Assembly: GCF_029227915.1 (NCBI RefSeq)
Contig: NC_079875.1
Span: 23,431,001-23,495,000 of the forward strand
Direction: 5' to 3'
DNA from: Hydractinia symbiolongicarpus
Taxonomy: Eukaryota; Cnidaria; Hydrozoa; Anthoathecata; Hydractiniidae
Length of the DNA: 64,000 nucleotides
Under the pieces are notes generated by a model that worked only from the letters and a program-made list of their open reading frames with translations, had not been told where the DNA came from and searched no databases. Both the position numbers and the translations under genes were made by a program. Below are positions 33,344 through 45,955 of this stretch, piece by piece (positions within the stretch are counted from its first letter, which is position 1; each line of letters starts with the position of its first letter).

Positions 33344-34043
33344 TCATTCCAGTACAACCACAGTAAAATCACCTTCTTCAGACATATGCCTACGCTTTTT
33401 ACCCGCTGAAGATGTGCCAGATTCATTGAACACGTTGTCGGTTAAGTCATTATAAAATGGCTCCTCCAACAACGCGTCCACGTGCAAAGAAGCATTATGT
33501 ATTGGGACATCCCTCAGTTAGCACGAACCAAACTGCAGGCACAGTCCTTCGAGGTAATTTTCCGTGGTCGGGTTATCGTAAAACTTCCTAAATTCAGAAA
33601 TACACTGGAGCATATTTGCTTTTATCCACTGAGGATGAGTAAAAGCAAATCTACTCGCAGTGTAATGGCAGTTTAAACTGTACAAACAAGCATTCATCTT
33701 CCCCGATATCTTGGCATATTCTACCACATTATTTATCTTTTGTTGTAAAAAATTTTCCCAACTCCTCAATGCCATCACGGATATCGATTTTGGGACCTTT
33801 AAATTTGCTATCCACTCTCTTTAGAGCGTCTTCAAAAGTTTCAATGTACTTGACGAATGGTTTTAGATATTCAGATTTCAACTTTTCTCTTAATACTGCC
33901 AACTCTGCCATATTTTGGTGAAGCGACCATGCGAACTTGCTTAGCGCAATCTTGTGTCTACAGAGGTACTGGCAGGACTGCGTCTTTAATCGTGCTTTCA
34001 TGACGTCTTCTGATAGAAAAATGTTCATCAAATGCCCTTCCAT
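33344..34043 (-). pseudogene. Unrecognised protein-like ORF, broken by frameshifts
   Basis: 33729-34043 ends in 'KIDIRDGIEEL' and shifts near 33775 into 'LRSWENFLQQKINNVVEYAK', 'NCHYTASRFAFTHPQWIKAN' and 'CISEFRKFYDNPTTENYLEG'. A further shift near 33515 continues into an acidic C-terminus that stops at about 33344. The long parallel frames argue for a real former gene, perhaps a transposon protein. I recognise no domain. Confidence 0.45.
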
Positions 34044-34430
34044 AAGGGCATATGAAGTCTTTCACGAGTTGTTTGTAATACCTAAATATGCAATTACGGT
34101 TTAAAGTCATATATATTTACGTACATTATTTCCATACATAGGAATAGCACAAGAAATGCTCATTATAATTAAATTTTACCCCACCGCAGGATTTTCCTAC
34201 TTTTTATTTGAACCATTTTTAAAGGCAGAAACGTATGATCTAAATAAATTTCATAAATGTTATTCAATGGTTTATTATCTTACATCACAAACAACTCCAC
34301 TGGTTTAATCCTTTTTATAACCAAAATTCACCTCCATATAGCGCTTGCATTGCCTGACATTGCCATTATTTCTTTTACCTTTCTAAAAGAGTTTTAAAAT
34401 TTCCACTGTTGCCACTGATGCTAATGAGCA

Positions 34431-35015
34431 AAAGGGGGAGGATTTCTTTTCCTAGCGGTTTTATTACCAACGGCTGTTATTTTCACCAGCAGCCAGAAGT
34501 TTGCTCACTCTCCACTCTCTTACAGAGTAATTAAAAGAAGCTAAGCAAGGGGGTTTGACAATCTGTCTTGTCTTTGGGTGTGACAGCCCATCTTTTAACC
34601 TCAGTTCAGTAGGTAGGCCAAGTTTGCTCACTTTATCTGCAGGGTTACCGATCCTGATGTTAACCACAGTTATTGTTATAAGAAGCTTTGCAAGGGGGTT
34701 TGAAATTTCTTTTTCGGGTCTTCGTGGATTTATGCCCAGCTACTGCCAGGTTCACAAGTACTGGCGCATGGGTGGTTGTCTGCTCTTATTTATAATTTTA
34801 TATGTATTTATTTATTTTTTCTTTCTATGTTTTATAGCGCTACGTACCTGTCAGTAGGTGTTTTATATAATTACCGTGATTCTGCAAAATATCATTGTAA
34901 TAAGGGGAGATCTTGCACTGAATATAGATGTCTAGATCTCTACAATTTCAAAACAAATAGGTCAGTAGACTAGTTCTATCATTACAACTTGCTGTTTTTT
35001 TATCTCACAATCAAT
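34431..35015 (+). repeat. Interspersed repeat R1, copy d
   Basis: Begins 'gggggaggatttcttttcct', as in the minus-strand start of copy a. It carries 'aagaagctaagcaagggggt' and 'ttgtctttgggtgtgac', and again 'aagaagctttgcaagggggt' (an internal partial duplication, 34533-34700). It ends with 'tatcattacaacttgctg'. It has 'cacaagtactggcgcatg' in the core. Confidence 0.75.
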
Positions 35016-35399
35016 CTTATTTCACTTATTTTCAATTCCATTTATACAGTTTTTCAAACGATATTTTTCCATGCGAAAGTGCGCCACAGTACACAAAAAC
35101 ATAGCGCAACAACCCACTGTCCACATCATTTCCATTTTCTCTTTAAAAGCGTAAACGACGCAAAAAATACACTCGTCAAGTCTCCCAATATACACCACGA
35201 TGTCGACTTTTTGACATAAAAGTACACAATAAATCTCTTTTACAACCATTTTCTAATTAGATTCAATAAAATGTGCACATACCAATCCTTGGATACACTA
35301 TTAATCTGCATCCATGGATTCAAGCTTCATTGATGACGATAGCGAACACAGCCTTTCTGATTTTCAAAGTAATGATAGACTCTAACCGATCTCAAGATA

Positions 35400-35700
35400 G
35401 TACCGTTGAGCCAACTGTTCATGGCGAATCTACCTTAAATCGCAAAATTTTACTTTGTGGAAACGCAAGAACAGGTGCAAACAATTTTACTTCTTTTTAA
35501 TAATGAGTGCTTGTACTCATTATTTATTTACTTTTTTTGAAACAGAAAATCACATTTGGTAAAAACCATAATAATATTTACCAAAGAAGACAACTTTGAC
35601 GTCTTGGTCGCAACACCAACCACACTACTCGCCGATAACTACAAACAACCTTTGATGTTCTACCATGGAATCTTGTTATTATCTTTCTGGGAGATACACA
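35400..35700 (+). pseudogene. P-loop (Pif1-like) helicase fragment
   Basis: One plus frame ends at 'KILLCGNARTG', which resembles the start of a Walker A loop. About 70 bp later another frame reads 'KSHLVKTIIIFTKEDNFD', 'VLVATPTTLLADNY'. Joined, these follow the pattern G.A.TGKSH...V..A.PTG.LA..Y of Pif1/Helitron-type helicases. The 70-bp gap starts 'GT' and ends 'CAG' but does not restore the frame exactly, so it may be an insertion rather than an intron. The remaining motifs are not visible. Confidence 0.4.
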
Positions 35701-38160
35701 TCAAAGTTTACCATTAATCACAGTCCAAAGTTCGATGACTCGTTTTGCTGTTTTATTTATTTTATAAATGAAATAAAACGTATTTTTGAGCATACGAAAA
35801 TGCCGACTACCTACAAAGTCAGCGGCGAAAGGATTTTAAGCATAATTAGAGAGGATCCTAATACCATTATTCAAAGCATCTTCCCACCGTACAACAGATT
35901 TCACAACTATGATGAATTTCCTATCCGCGACACAGAACCCGAAATTGAGGCATGTACTTCAACGTACAGTAATTTCGCCTTTACTGGAACACGTACAATT
36001 AAACATTTTCATTTCTATTCTGTCTTTTTTAGGTGATCGATAGCTCTAGAAACAGTCAAGCATATTTCGTCGGTTCGGAAGTCATGTTAGCGTAAAAACG
36101 AGATCAGAAAGGTTCTCTTATGAATGGCGTCAAGGGTGGGAAACGTTTTACAAGTAATAACTTGCAATATATTTCACATCTGTATTGAAAATACATGCGT
36201 CTTAGGTTAAATAATCAATGCGCAATTAGCCATCATTGCTTTAGAAACCGCAAGAACAACAATCTACGTGTACCCAGTACATTACAGCCACAGAACATAT
36301 TGTTATTCAATTATACCTACCTATTGCTAAACTGCTCTAAAATGTCAAGGTTGGTAACTTACTTTAACGCGCTATCACTTCCTAGGCACTTTGATTCTTA
36401 CAATTTCTATTTAATAGAACAAACACTCTCACATATTACCTGAGCCATCGACAGAGACACAATTGGTCCTGGCATTGTCTCGAGTTCGTAAAGCACGAAA
36501 CTGGAATTGGCGACAGTAATCACAGCAAAACACATAACGCCTACACCCTCATAATAATGCAAATAAAAAAGTAACAATGTTTGCAAAACAAAATTAACTT
36601 TTCTCTTCCTCGTCATCCTTCATCGAAACAATTGGTAAACCACAGCAACTTTGAATTGTTTAAAAAATAATGGTAGATAAACGAAATTCTTAGTTATTCG
36701 AAATATTGACGAATGCACTTAAAACAAACTAGATCGACAGTGCGACCCAATTCTACAATTTCCGCTAACAAAAAATACAGCCTATCATTCATGGTTGAAA
36801 GTCGCGCGATCGAAACGCATACTTTTTGTGTTAACTGTGCCAAATTGTGTCGAAAACAAATACCAATTTTGGCCTGAAACGTCATTTAGATGACTTCCAA
36901 GTACTCAGAGAGTTTAGGTACGAAGTTTAAATCTGTGACGTTGCAATTGACCATTTGTGACATAGTAACTATTTGGAAACCAATAATAGTAAAAACAAAT
37001 TAAATTTGAAAAAAACTTTAATTCTCGAACTTCCAACAACAAAAGATACAACACATAAGGACATAATTGCCGTTTACCTGAACTATTACAGACTGTCGTG
37101 TTTATCTCTGCTTACCAATATGATACAATTGCTAACAGAACTAAAATAAAGAGTGAAACCGTAAAACAAGGAGGAGAGGAGTACTGAAAACAGTTCGATG
37201 TAGTAATGTTGTTTATTGAATGTATTTGTACGCGTTTTGTGCGTCGCAAATCATAAAAACCATTTAGGCTTTTGTGTATGACGTAAATACCTTGTAGGAT
37301 TAAACGATGTTTCCAATTGCTTGTGGAGCCAATGCCTTGTTTTTTTGAAGTATATCCGGGATCGTCATGGAGATTATATGATCTCGTAGTGCAGGCATCA
37401 GCACGTATCATTAATTGTTGTAAATTCTTTGCTGTTTTGTGAGCTACCATTATTGAACCACGTGGGAATATTTTTGAAAGAGTCGAGGTGTTTTTTTGAC
37501 AATGTTACTCAGACGTTAAAATTGTAACCTGCAAATTTGAGTTGTTTTTAATCATTTTGATAGGAGCTTCAGACCTTTTTTTTGGATGAGATTGAAGTTT
37601 TTTTTTCAATAGCTCTTGGATTGGTTACGAGCAGCAAGACTGAACTCATTGTCAGACGAGCATATTCTACGTAAACGCATTACCGTGAAGATACATTAAA
37701 CTGCTCTTTGGTTTGCTGTATTACTAAAATAGAGAAAATTTTGTAACAGTTACAATCATACCGTGGCCCATATGTGACATCTATGAATTGCAATGTTAAC
37801 AGGAATACTAGTGTTATCAACAGACACAACACAACAACTCGAAAGAAAAAAATAGTGCTACGTTGAATTCTAGACAGTAATTCACATCAAGTGCGACTTA
37901 ATAATGCTCATCGAACATAAAATGCTAGTTAACAAATGGAATTTGCAATGCTATTTGAAAACTCGCAATTTCAATGTCCATTAAAATTTCCCGCCAAAAC
38001 GGCACATGATGTCAAATGTTTTATTTATAAACAATGTTTCAAATATGGTGATAGGAATACGAAGGCAACAAACATTACCAAAGTAAGTTGTTGATTTTGC
38101 TTTCCAAGTGTCCTTTGTAGGCAGCCATCCATCTGGTAGCTAACTCTCCAAACCTATTTT
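35665..38160. other. No recognisable gene; a few candidate small exons
   Basis: A plus ORF (35665-36036) and a minus ORF (36427-36616) stand out. The minus ORF has a hydrophobic N-terminal segment after 'MTRKRK' and is followed by a GTAATA donor-like site. Neither has a recognised domain. The rest is AT-rich. Repeat X (36740-36910) is listed separately. Confidence 0.3.
36740..36910 (-). repeat. Repeat X, copy 1
   Basis: Reverse complement of the outer parts of 61545-61890. Shared words include 'ggaagtcatctaaatgacgt', 'ttcaggccaaaat', 'tttggcacagttaac' and 'aatgataggctgta'. Copy 1 is shorter: it lacks the two internal units seen in copy 2. Confidence 0.8.
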
Positions 38161-38167
38161 TTAGTAT

Positions 38168-39335
38168 ATGGAATCTTCACGTAATGTGAGGGACAATATT
38201 ATAAAAGGATATTTCAATGCAGGTTACTCGTATTTTGAAATAATACAGCTTCTTAGATCAAAGTTTAGAGAAGTGTTGTCACTACGTCAACTACATCGCA
38301 TTCTTCGAAAGCTAAATCTTTGCAGAAGAAAAAATCATTTGCCCTGCAATGCTATGATATTAGCAGTGAAAGAGGCACTCAATGGATCTAGCTCTGAATT
38401 TGGATACCGCTTGATGCATCAAAATCTACGATCTACGAATCTACGATAGAGAATCAATCCGTTTTGCACTCAAGGCATTAGATCCAGTAGGCGTCGAAAG
38501 GAGAACAAACCATCGCTTTTCACGCCGTAAGTACACATCCAAAGGACCGAATTTTTTGTGGCACCTGTAAGGTTACGATAAGCTTAAACCGTTTGGTTTT
38601 GCTATCCATGGCGCCATTGATGGTTACAGCAGAAAGATCTTGTGGTTAGCTGTAGGTCCAACAAATAACAACCCTAAAATCGTATCATCCTACTTCTGTA
38701 ATACAGTCGAACAATTCCAGCTAGTACCCCGTTGTATCCGCGCAGACCAAGGATCTGAAAACGTAATAATTGGAGGAATGCAACGGTTTTTCAGACGAAA
38801 TCACGGAGACATAAATTGTGGATATGCAAGTTTTCGTTACGGCCCGTCAACAAGAAATCAACGAATCGAGTGTTGGTGGTCAATTTTCAGAAGAACAAGA
38901 TGTAACTAGTGGATTAACTTTTTCAAGGATTTATGCGACAATACAATCTTTGATCCAAGCCTGTCATATCATATTGATTGTTTAAGGTTTTGTTTTATGG
39001 GCGTGTTGCAAACCGACCTAGATCATGCATTGAAGTTATGGAATAGTCACCGTGTTCGAAAAACAATAAATGCTGAATCGCCTGCCGGACGACCAGATGT
39101 TTTGTATTTTTCTCCGCAGAATACCCAAGGCCAAGAGTGCAAGTTCTTATTGGACGATTCAGATTTAACCTTGGCAGCGGCTTATTCAGAAGAGTCGCCT
39201 CTTTTTGGATGCACCGAGCCGATGATTGACTTTGCACGCATTGTCATGATCGAAGAGGGAATTGATTTTTCCAATTCGGCTAAAGAAGCGAAGGGGTTGT
39301 TTTTTGTACTTATAGAGGAGTTAGAAAACATATGA
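38168..39335 (+). pseudogene. IS3-like (rve) integrase/transposase, broken
   Basis: 38168-38449 is a helix-turn-helix N-terminus ('GYFNAGYSYFEIIQLL', 'LSLRQLHRILRKLNL') and 'EFGYRLMHQNL'. After a frameshift at a short 'atctacga' duplication (38430-38445), the frame holds 'KPFGFAIHGAIDGYSRKILW' (first Asp), 'RADQGSENV' (second Asp) and 'QRIECWWS' (Glu), the DDE triad of an rve core. Stops occur near 38569 and 38909. 38997-39335 gives the C-terminus ('LWNSHRVRKT', 'GRPDVLYFSPQ'). I believe this matches the eukaryotic IS3EU-type group, but the name is from memory. No terminal repeats found. Confidence 0.75.
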
Positions 39336-40270
39336 AGGGTAGTTAATATCATTCTTGTTTTTGCTTTTAAGGGGAAATCAAAGGGACAAAACTTGAGAAA
39401 ACGACAAGAAGAATTTCGATGTAAAGTCTCTTCCAATGAAAATAATTGAAAAAAAACTAAAAAGAAAAGACAATCTGTATATAGACTTTTTATTAAAGGA
39501 CCAGTGAAATTGACCAAGAGCTCGCTGTTCTTATATTTAAAGGATTTCCAGCCTCTGTTCTTATTACAACTTCAGATAACGAAATATGAAAAAGTGCTCA
39601 TGAGAGGGTACAGGGGTGTATCGCCAATATTTATAACCTTTTTCGGTAGATTAAGTTGCAATAAATTGCTGAAGTATTTATTGGCAACCGTGTTAATAAA
39701 AAAAATATTAAAAATAAAGGGTGTATTGTCAAGAAAAACTTGTCTTTATAGTAAAGAAAAAGAACAAAATTTGTAAAACTTTTGATTGATTATGCACTCC
39801 ATTGCCTACAACACTGTTTATAAATCATAAGAATTTGTGCAGAAATTGCAAAATGAGAGCTATCAAAGTTTCAAAATCAGAAGGGTTGTAGTACTGATTA
39901 ACGCAATAATAATCAATAAACTGTAACATGATAGAAGGTTAGCTTTTTACCAAAATTAAAAAACAAAACTATCAACGAAGTTTCAAAACAAATTCTATAA
40001 AATGAAACAAAAACAAAAATTTGAAACAAATTTAAACAAGAGATATAAAACAAAATTTTAAAACAAATGTTATAAAATGCACAGGGACTAAGCAAGCTTT
40101 TTATATCATTTTAACTGGATAGCAAAATGTACTAGTTAAAAATATGCCCAAATTATGTACGTGCTAAATAAAATCAGAATGTACAAACTTTATAACGTTA
40201 TACAGTATACCAAACTTTTGTATATATGTTGACAAAATGACTGTAACAGTGTCAATGTGTCACTAGAACA
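39336..40270. other. No recognisable gene
   Basis: AT-rich 3' flank of two converging features. Around 39960-40090 short imperfect repeats of 'aaaacaaa' and 'ataaaatg' occur. Nothing coding recognised. Confidence 0.35.
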
Positions 40271-41431
40271 TTAACCATCTAAATTCCAAATAGAATTACA
40301 GTTCATATAAAACAATAAATTTTCTCGCAACTGTGAAAATGAATTATATTGCCGTGGCAAATACAGAATCTTGAAACATGTCATCGATCTAGGTCTGAGA
40401 TGATCTGGTGGTTGGTTAACATAATCCAATTTGATTGATAAATCAGGTCTAAAACTTCTACATCCAGTAACAAATGTTAACAATGACAACAATTCTGGTT
40501 TGGATGAACTTCTGATATACCTGTGTAACCAAGTGGTTATTTTTTGCTCATGTTGGTTCGTCTCACAAGAAGTTATGCTCTTGATGATGTTTTCAGGAGT
40601 GGGTATCGTTAGATTGTATAAAGCAGTAATCACCTGATCTGAAAGTTTCCTCCAAAATATGCCCATACCATCTATCAATAAATTAAAGAAAGACGATGGC
40701 ATTCTCAACAATGCCACCTTCCTTGCTTTAAGTACTAATGTCATTATATTTTCCTTTTTAGGTTGGGCGAACACTCCATAGTCACATAAAATGTCCACAA
40801 TAGCTTGTGTATCATTAAATTCGCCTTTACTGAATTGTCTGATTAAGTCTGCTTCTTTTGTAGTCACAAAATCTAAAAATGACTCAACAATTTCTTTATC
40901 ACTCACAGAAGCAAGTAGAAAATATTTCATGGAACTTTTGCAAATTTCAAATGTAAACATATTACATTGAATGAAAGCATGATTTATTATTTTACCAATA
41001 ATATGTAACTGTAAGCATATTATATAAACCAGAAGAAATTTTGTAATCTGGACTGATTGTAACCCCTCGATAATCTTTAAGATAAAAAAATTCTGGTTCA
41101 GGAGATAAGGAACCAACCCAATCATAAACTTGATGGAATAAAGCATCACTGCAGAAAATCCTTACTTTAGTACCAAGCGAGCAATGTCTGACAGAAACTG
41201 TGGCATGAGGATCACTGAGACTTGGTTCTTCCTCCAATCGCGCTCTTCTAATTTCCATCAATGCAATCAATTCATTGTTCCAATTTGTTTCATATGCCGC
41301 TTCAGGAGCCTCACCTGTCACCTTGTCACCGGCAAGAGAAGCTTCAAATGCCTGATCGATATCTTGTTTCAACTTATGTCGTTCTTGTGAGCTTCCAATC
41401 AGTGAAGAAGTTGGTGTTGAAGTAAGCAATG
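40271..41431 (-). CDS. HECT-type E3 ubiquitin ligase-like (G2E3-like), probably lacking the N-lobe
   Basis: 41431-41010 begins after an acceptor-like 'acattttag' and contains 'ALMEIRRARLEEEPSLSDPH', 'VSVRHCSLGTKVRIF' and 'HQVYDWVGSLSPEPEFF', a UBL-like module seen before HECT in invertebrate G2E3-like proteins. From 41008 down, another frame gives 'HIIGKIINHAFIQ' (HECT N-lobe end). The C-lobe follows: 'LLTFVTGCRSF' and 'MTCFKILYLPRQYNSF', with the thioester Cys in the normal place, ending 'IWNLDG'. About 180 residues of HECT N-lobe are missing between the two parts, by deletion or an unseen exon. It may be a pseudogene. Upstream exons were not found. Confidence 0.65.
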
Positions 41432-41564
41432 GATCTAAAATGTAAAAACATCAGAATTTAGGAAAAAATTATCAACAGGCACCAGGCAAATACAACTAGC
41501 ATAGACCGCTAACAATCAAACAACTATACGCTGATGAGAATTTTTTTTAAAAAAACAAGTGACA

Positions 41565-43771
<2,207 letters not shown>

Positions 43772-45955
43772 TTAACTAGTTAGTCCAATTTCTTTCAACC
43801 TTTTATTCTTTATGTCATCGAACTTTTTCCGCTCGTTGTTTATTTTTGTTCGCACAGCGAAGGCAAAATTGGCTGATCCAAAGTAACTTTTTGCAAAATT
43901 TTCCATTTCCAGTCGACCTAAAATAATGCAAGAATGATTGAGTATACTCGCACAAAAGACACAAAATAGTTGCTTTAAGCAACTATGCCTCATTTGCAAG
44001 TGATTGTTCAAACAATCTATTTACCTATACTTAAAAACCATCGAACAAAAGCTAAATTATTTGATACCTGGAAATGGTCGATCATTGGTGCGACGCACGT
44101 AACAACCAAATTTTTCGAAGAACACTTTATTTAATTCCGGAGTCCACTTGACACTGGATTTGACAGCTAAGTATAAAAGCAACAATAAGATAAGTTTTGT
44201 TAATATCAAACCTAAAAAAGTGGTTTAACTAAACCTATATATATGAAGAAGCGATAAAAGTGTTCAACTTACGTTTGCATTTCAATCTCTCATTCTCTTC
44301 TTTATCTATTGGAATAAAATCTGGTTGTTTTTTAAACTAGAAAATTCCTGGAAATTATAACTCTTGGTTAGCAAGACGACCATTCAAACTATTATTGCTT
44401 TAACAGAAAAAATATTGTCCTTTATAACTTATATATAGCAGCGTTTTTATACTATGGCAACTCAAAAATCAGTAAAGTTAATGACACTTGAAAGATCTAA
44501 GCATTTTTCAACATATTTAATCTCCAGGATCATTGGAAAGTTGAATTTCTGAGAGAATTTAAGATTGGGGAAGACGCCAAATTCTTTAAAATCTAATTTG
44601 CACACGAAGCAACCTACAAAGGTTTCTTTAAACTTAATTTTTTACATCACTTACCTTCATAGGAAGTAGGATCACATGAATCATCTCTAATTTGGGCATC
44701 TAGATAGAAATGGATATTCATAAACATGAAATACATCTTTTGCAAAAGATACTTGTACATCCCATAAATTTTAAACAATCCAGGTTGATATTTCTCGGTA
44801 TATAAATAATTTTCATAACTGTCTAAGTGTTATTGAGAAAACTAAAATAAATAATTAAAACAGAAAGACTCTTGAAAGGATACTCACCAGTAATTTTAAC
44901 GTACTTTTTTCTTTTTTTTGATCTGCCTATAATTCAAAGTCAAATGTACAATCAAATGGTCAACAAAAAATACATTTTTATTTCGGTGAACTCGCAATTA
45001 CTTTTAAGTAAGTGAAAAAAAGTTAAGTACATGTAATTTGTAAAAATATTACGTTTAATATTAGTGATACTAGACAATTTTCCGCAAAAACGTTAAGTAA
45101 TATATTTTGCATAGAGGACTATAAAAACAACTTATATTTCATATGATTTTTAATTGACCTATGTGAGATTTAAAACAAATAAGGTCTGGTTTTCAAATTC
45201 AATGTTCTATAAATAAACATTTCCCACAACGCAGAGTAGGACAGGTTGAATAAATATTGTTTGACAAAAAAATCAAAACTCAAACCACTCACCACGCAAA
45301 GGATACTTCCTAGCTTCAACTGGTACTAAAAACAAAAACAAAACAAAAAAACCATCGTATATCTAAAACAAGGTCATGGTTGGTATTATAAATCAGACGT
45401 TGTTTTAAATTAAATTTAAAACTAACCATTTTTTGATTCAATAGCTTCTTCATCCGATGAACTGCTCGACAGCATCATCACTCTTTTCCCCACTGATCTT
45501 TTTGTCTTTGTCGCTGAATAAAAAACCAAAAAAAACAAACACTTTGCAAGTCACTGAGGCCCAAAGGATTGAATCAATAAACTACAGTGAAGTATTAACC
45601 TTCAGCTGATGTTCTTACGGGAGTACTTGTCACTGCATAGTTAGTTGCCAATTTCTTGTCTTCTAAAGAAAGAAAGTATTAGTCTGCTATGTAGTCCATT
45701 GAGCAGCTTTAAGGTAATTTTCCAAACAATATAAAACAATGATGGGGAAGATCTTTAGGTTTTGGATCACACATTGCTTTGAAAAAATTTCATCAAAAAC
45801 AATGACTAATAAAAAGAACAAAATAACGAGTTTTGTAACTAACAGAAATTTTCTCTATTTGCACCAGACAACATTAGAAAAAGCAAACATACCTGTATGA
45901 GTTTTGTCTTTAAATGTTTTTAAACTTTTATCAGTTTCTTCAATATGACCGTTAT
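43772..45955 (-). CDS. C-terminal short exons of the fusion gene (basic stretch and helical DNA-binding-like module)
   Basis: Nine exons, mostly 33-99 nt and nearly all phase 1-1, encode a Ser/Lys-rich tail. One is 'TKTKRSVGKRVMMLSSSS', another is a nuclear-localisation-like 'RSKKRKKYVK'. The last two give 'VKWTPELNKVFFEKFGCYVR' and 'RLEMENFAKSYF' ... 'RTKINNERKKF', a short helical module like the Myb/HTH-type tail found after recombinase domains in related proteins. Uniform phase means exons can be skipped without frameshift, so alternative splicing is easy. For 44273-44320 the acceptor 'caaccag' was used because the upstream 'tctag' would create a stop. Confidence 0.65.

Noticed and set aside
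40990-41030. A 21-nt intron (GTTTATATAATATGCTTACAG) in the HECT locus
   Set aside because: Too short for a spliceosomal intron in animals; a deletion or missing exon is more likely.
44273-44339. Longer exon using the upstream acceptor 'tttctag'
   Set aside because: With incoming phase 1 this creates an immediate stop; the acceptor 18 bp further downstream keeps the frame.
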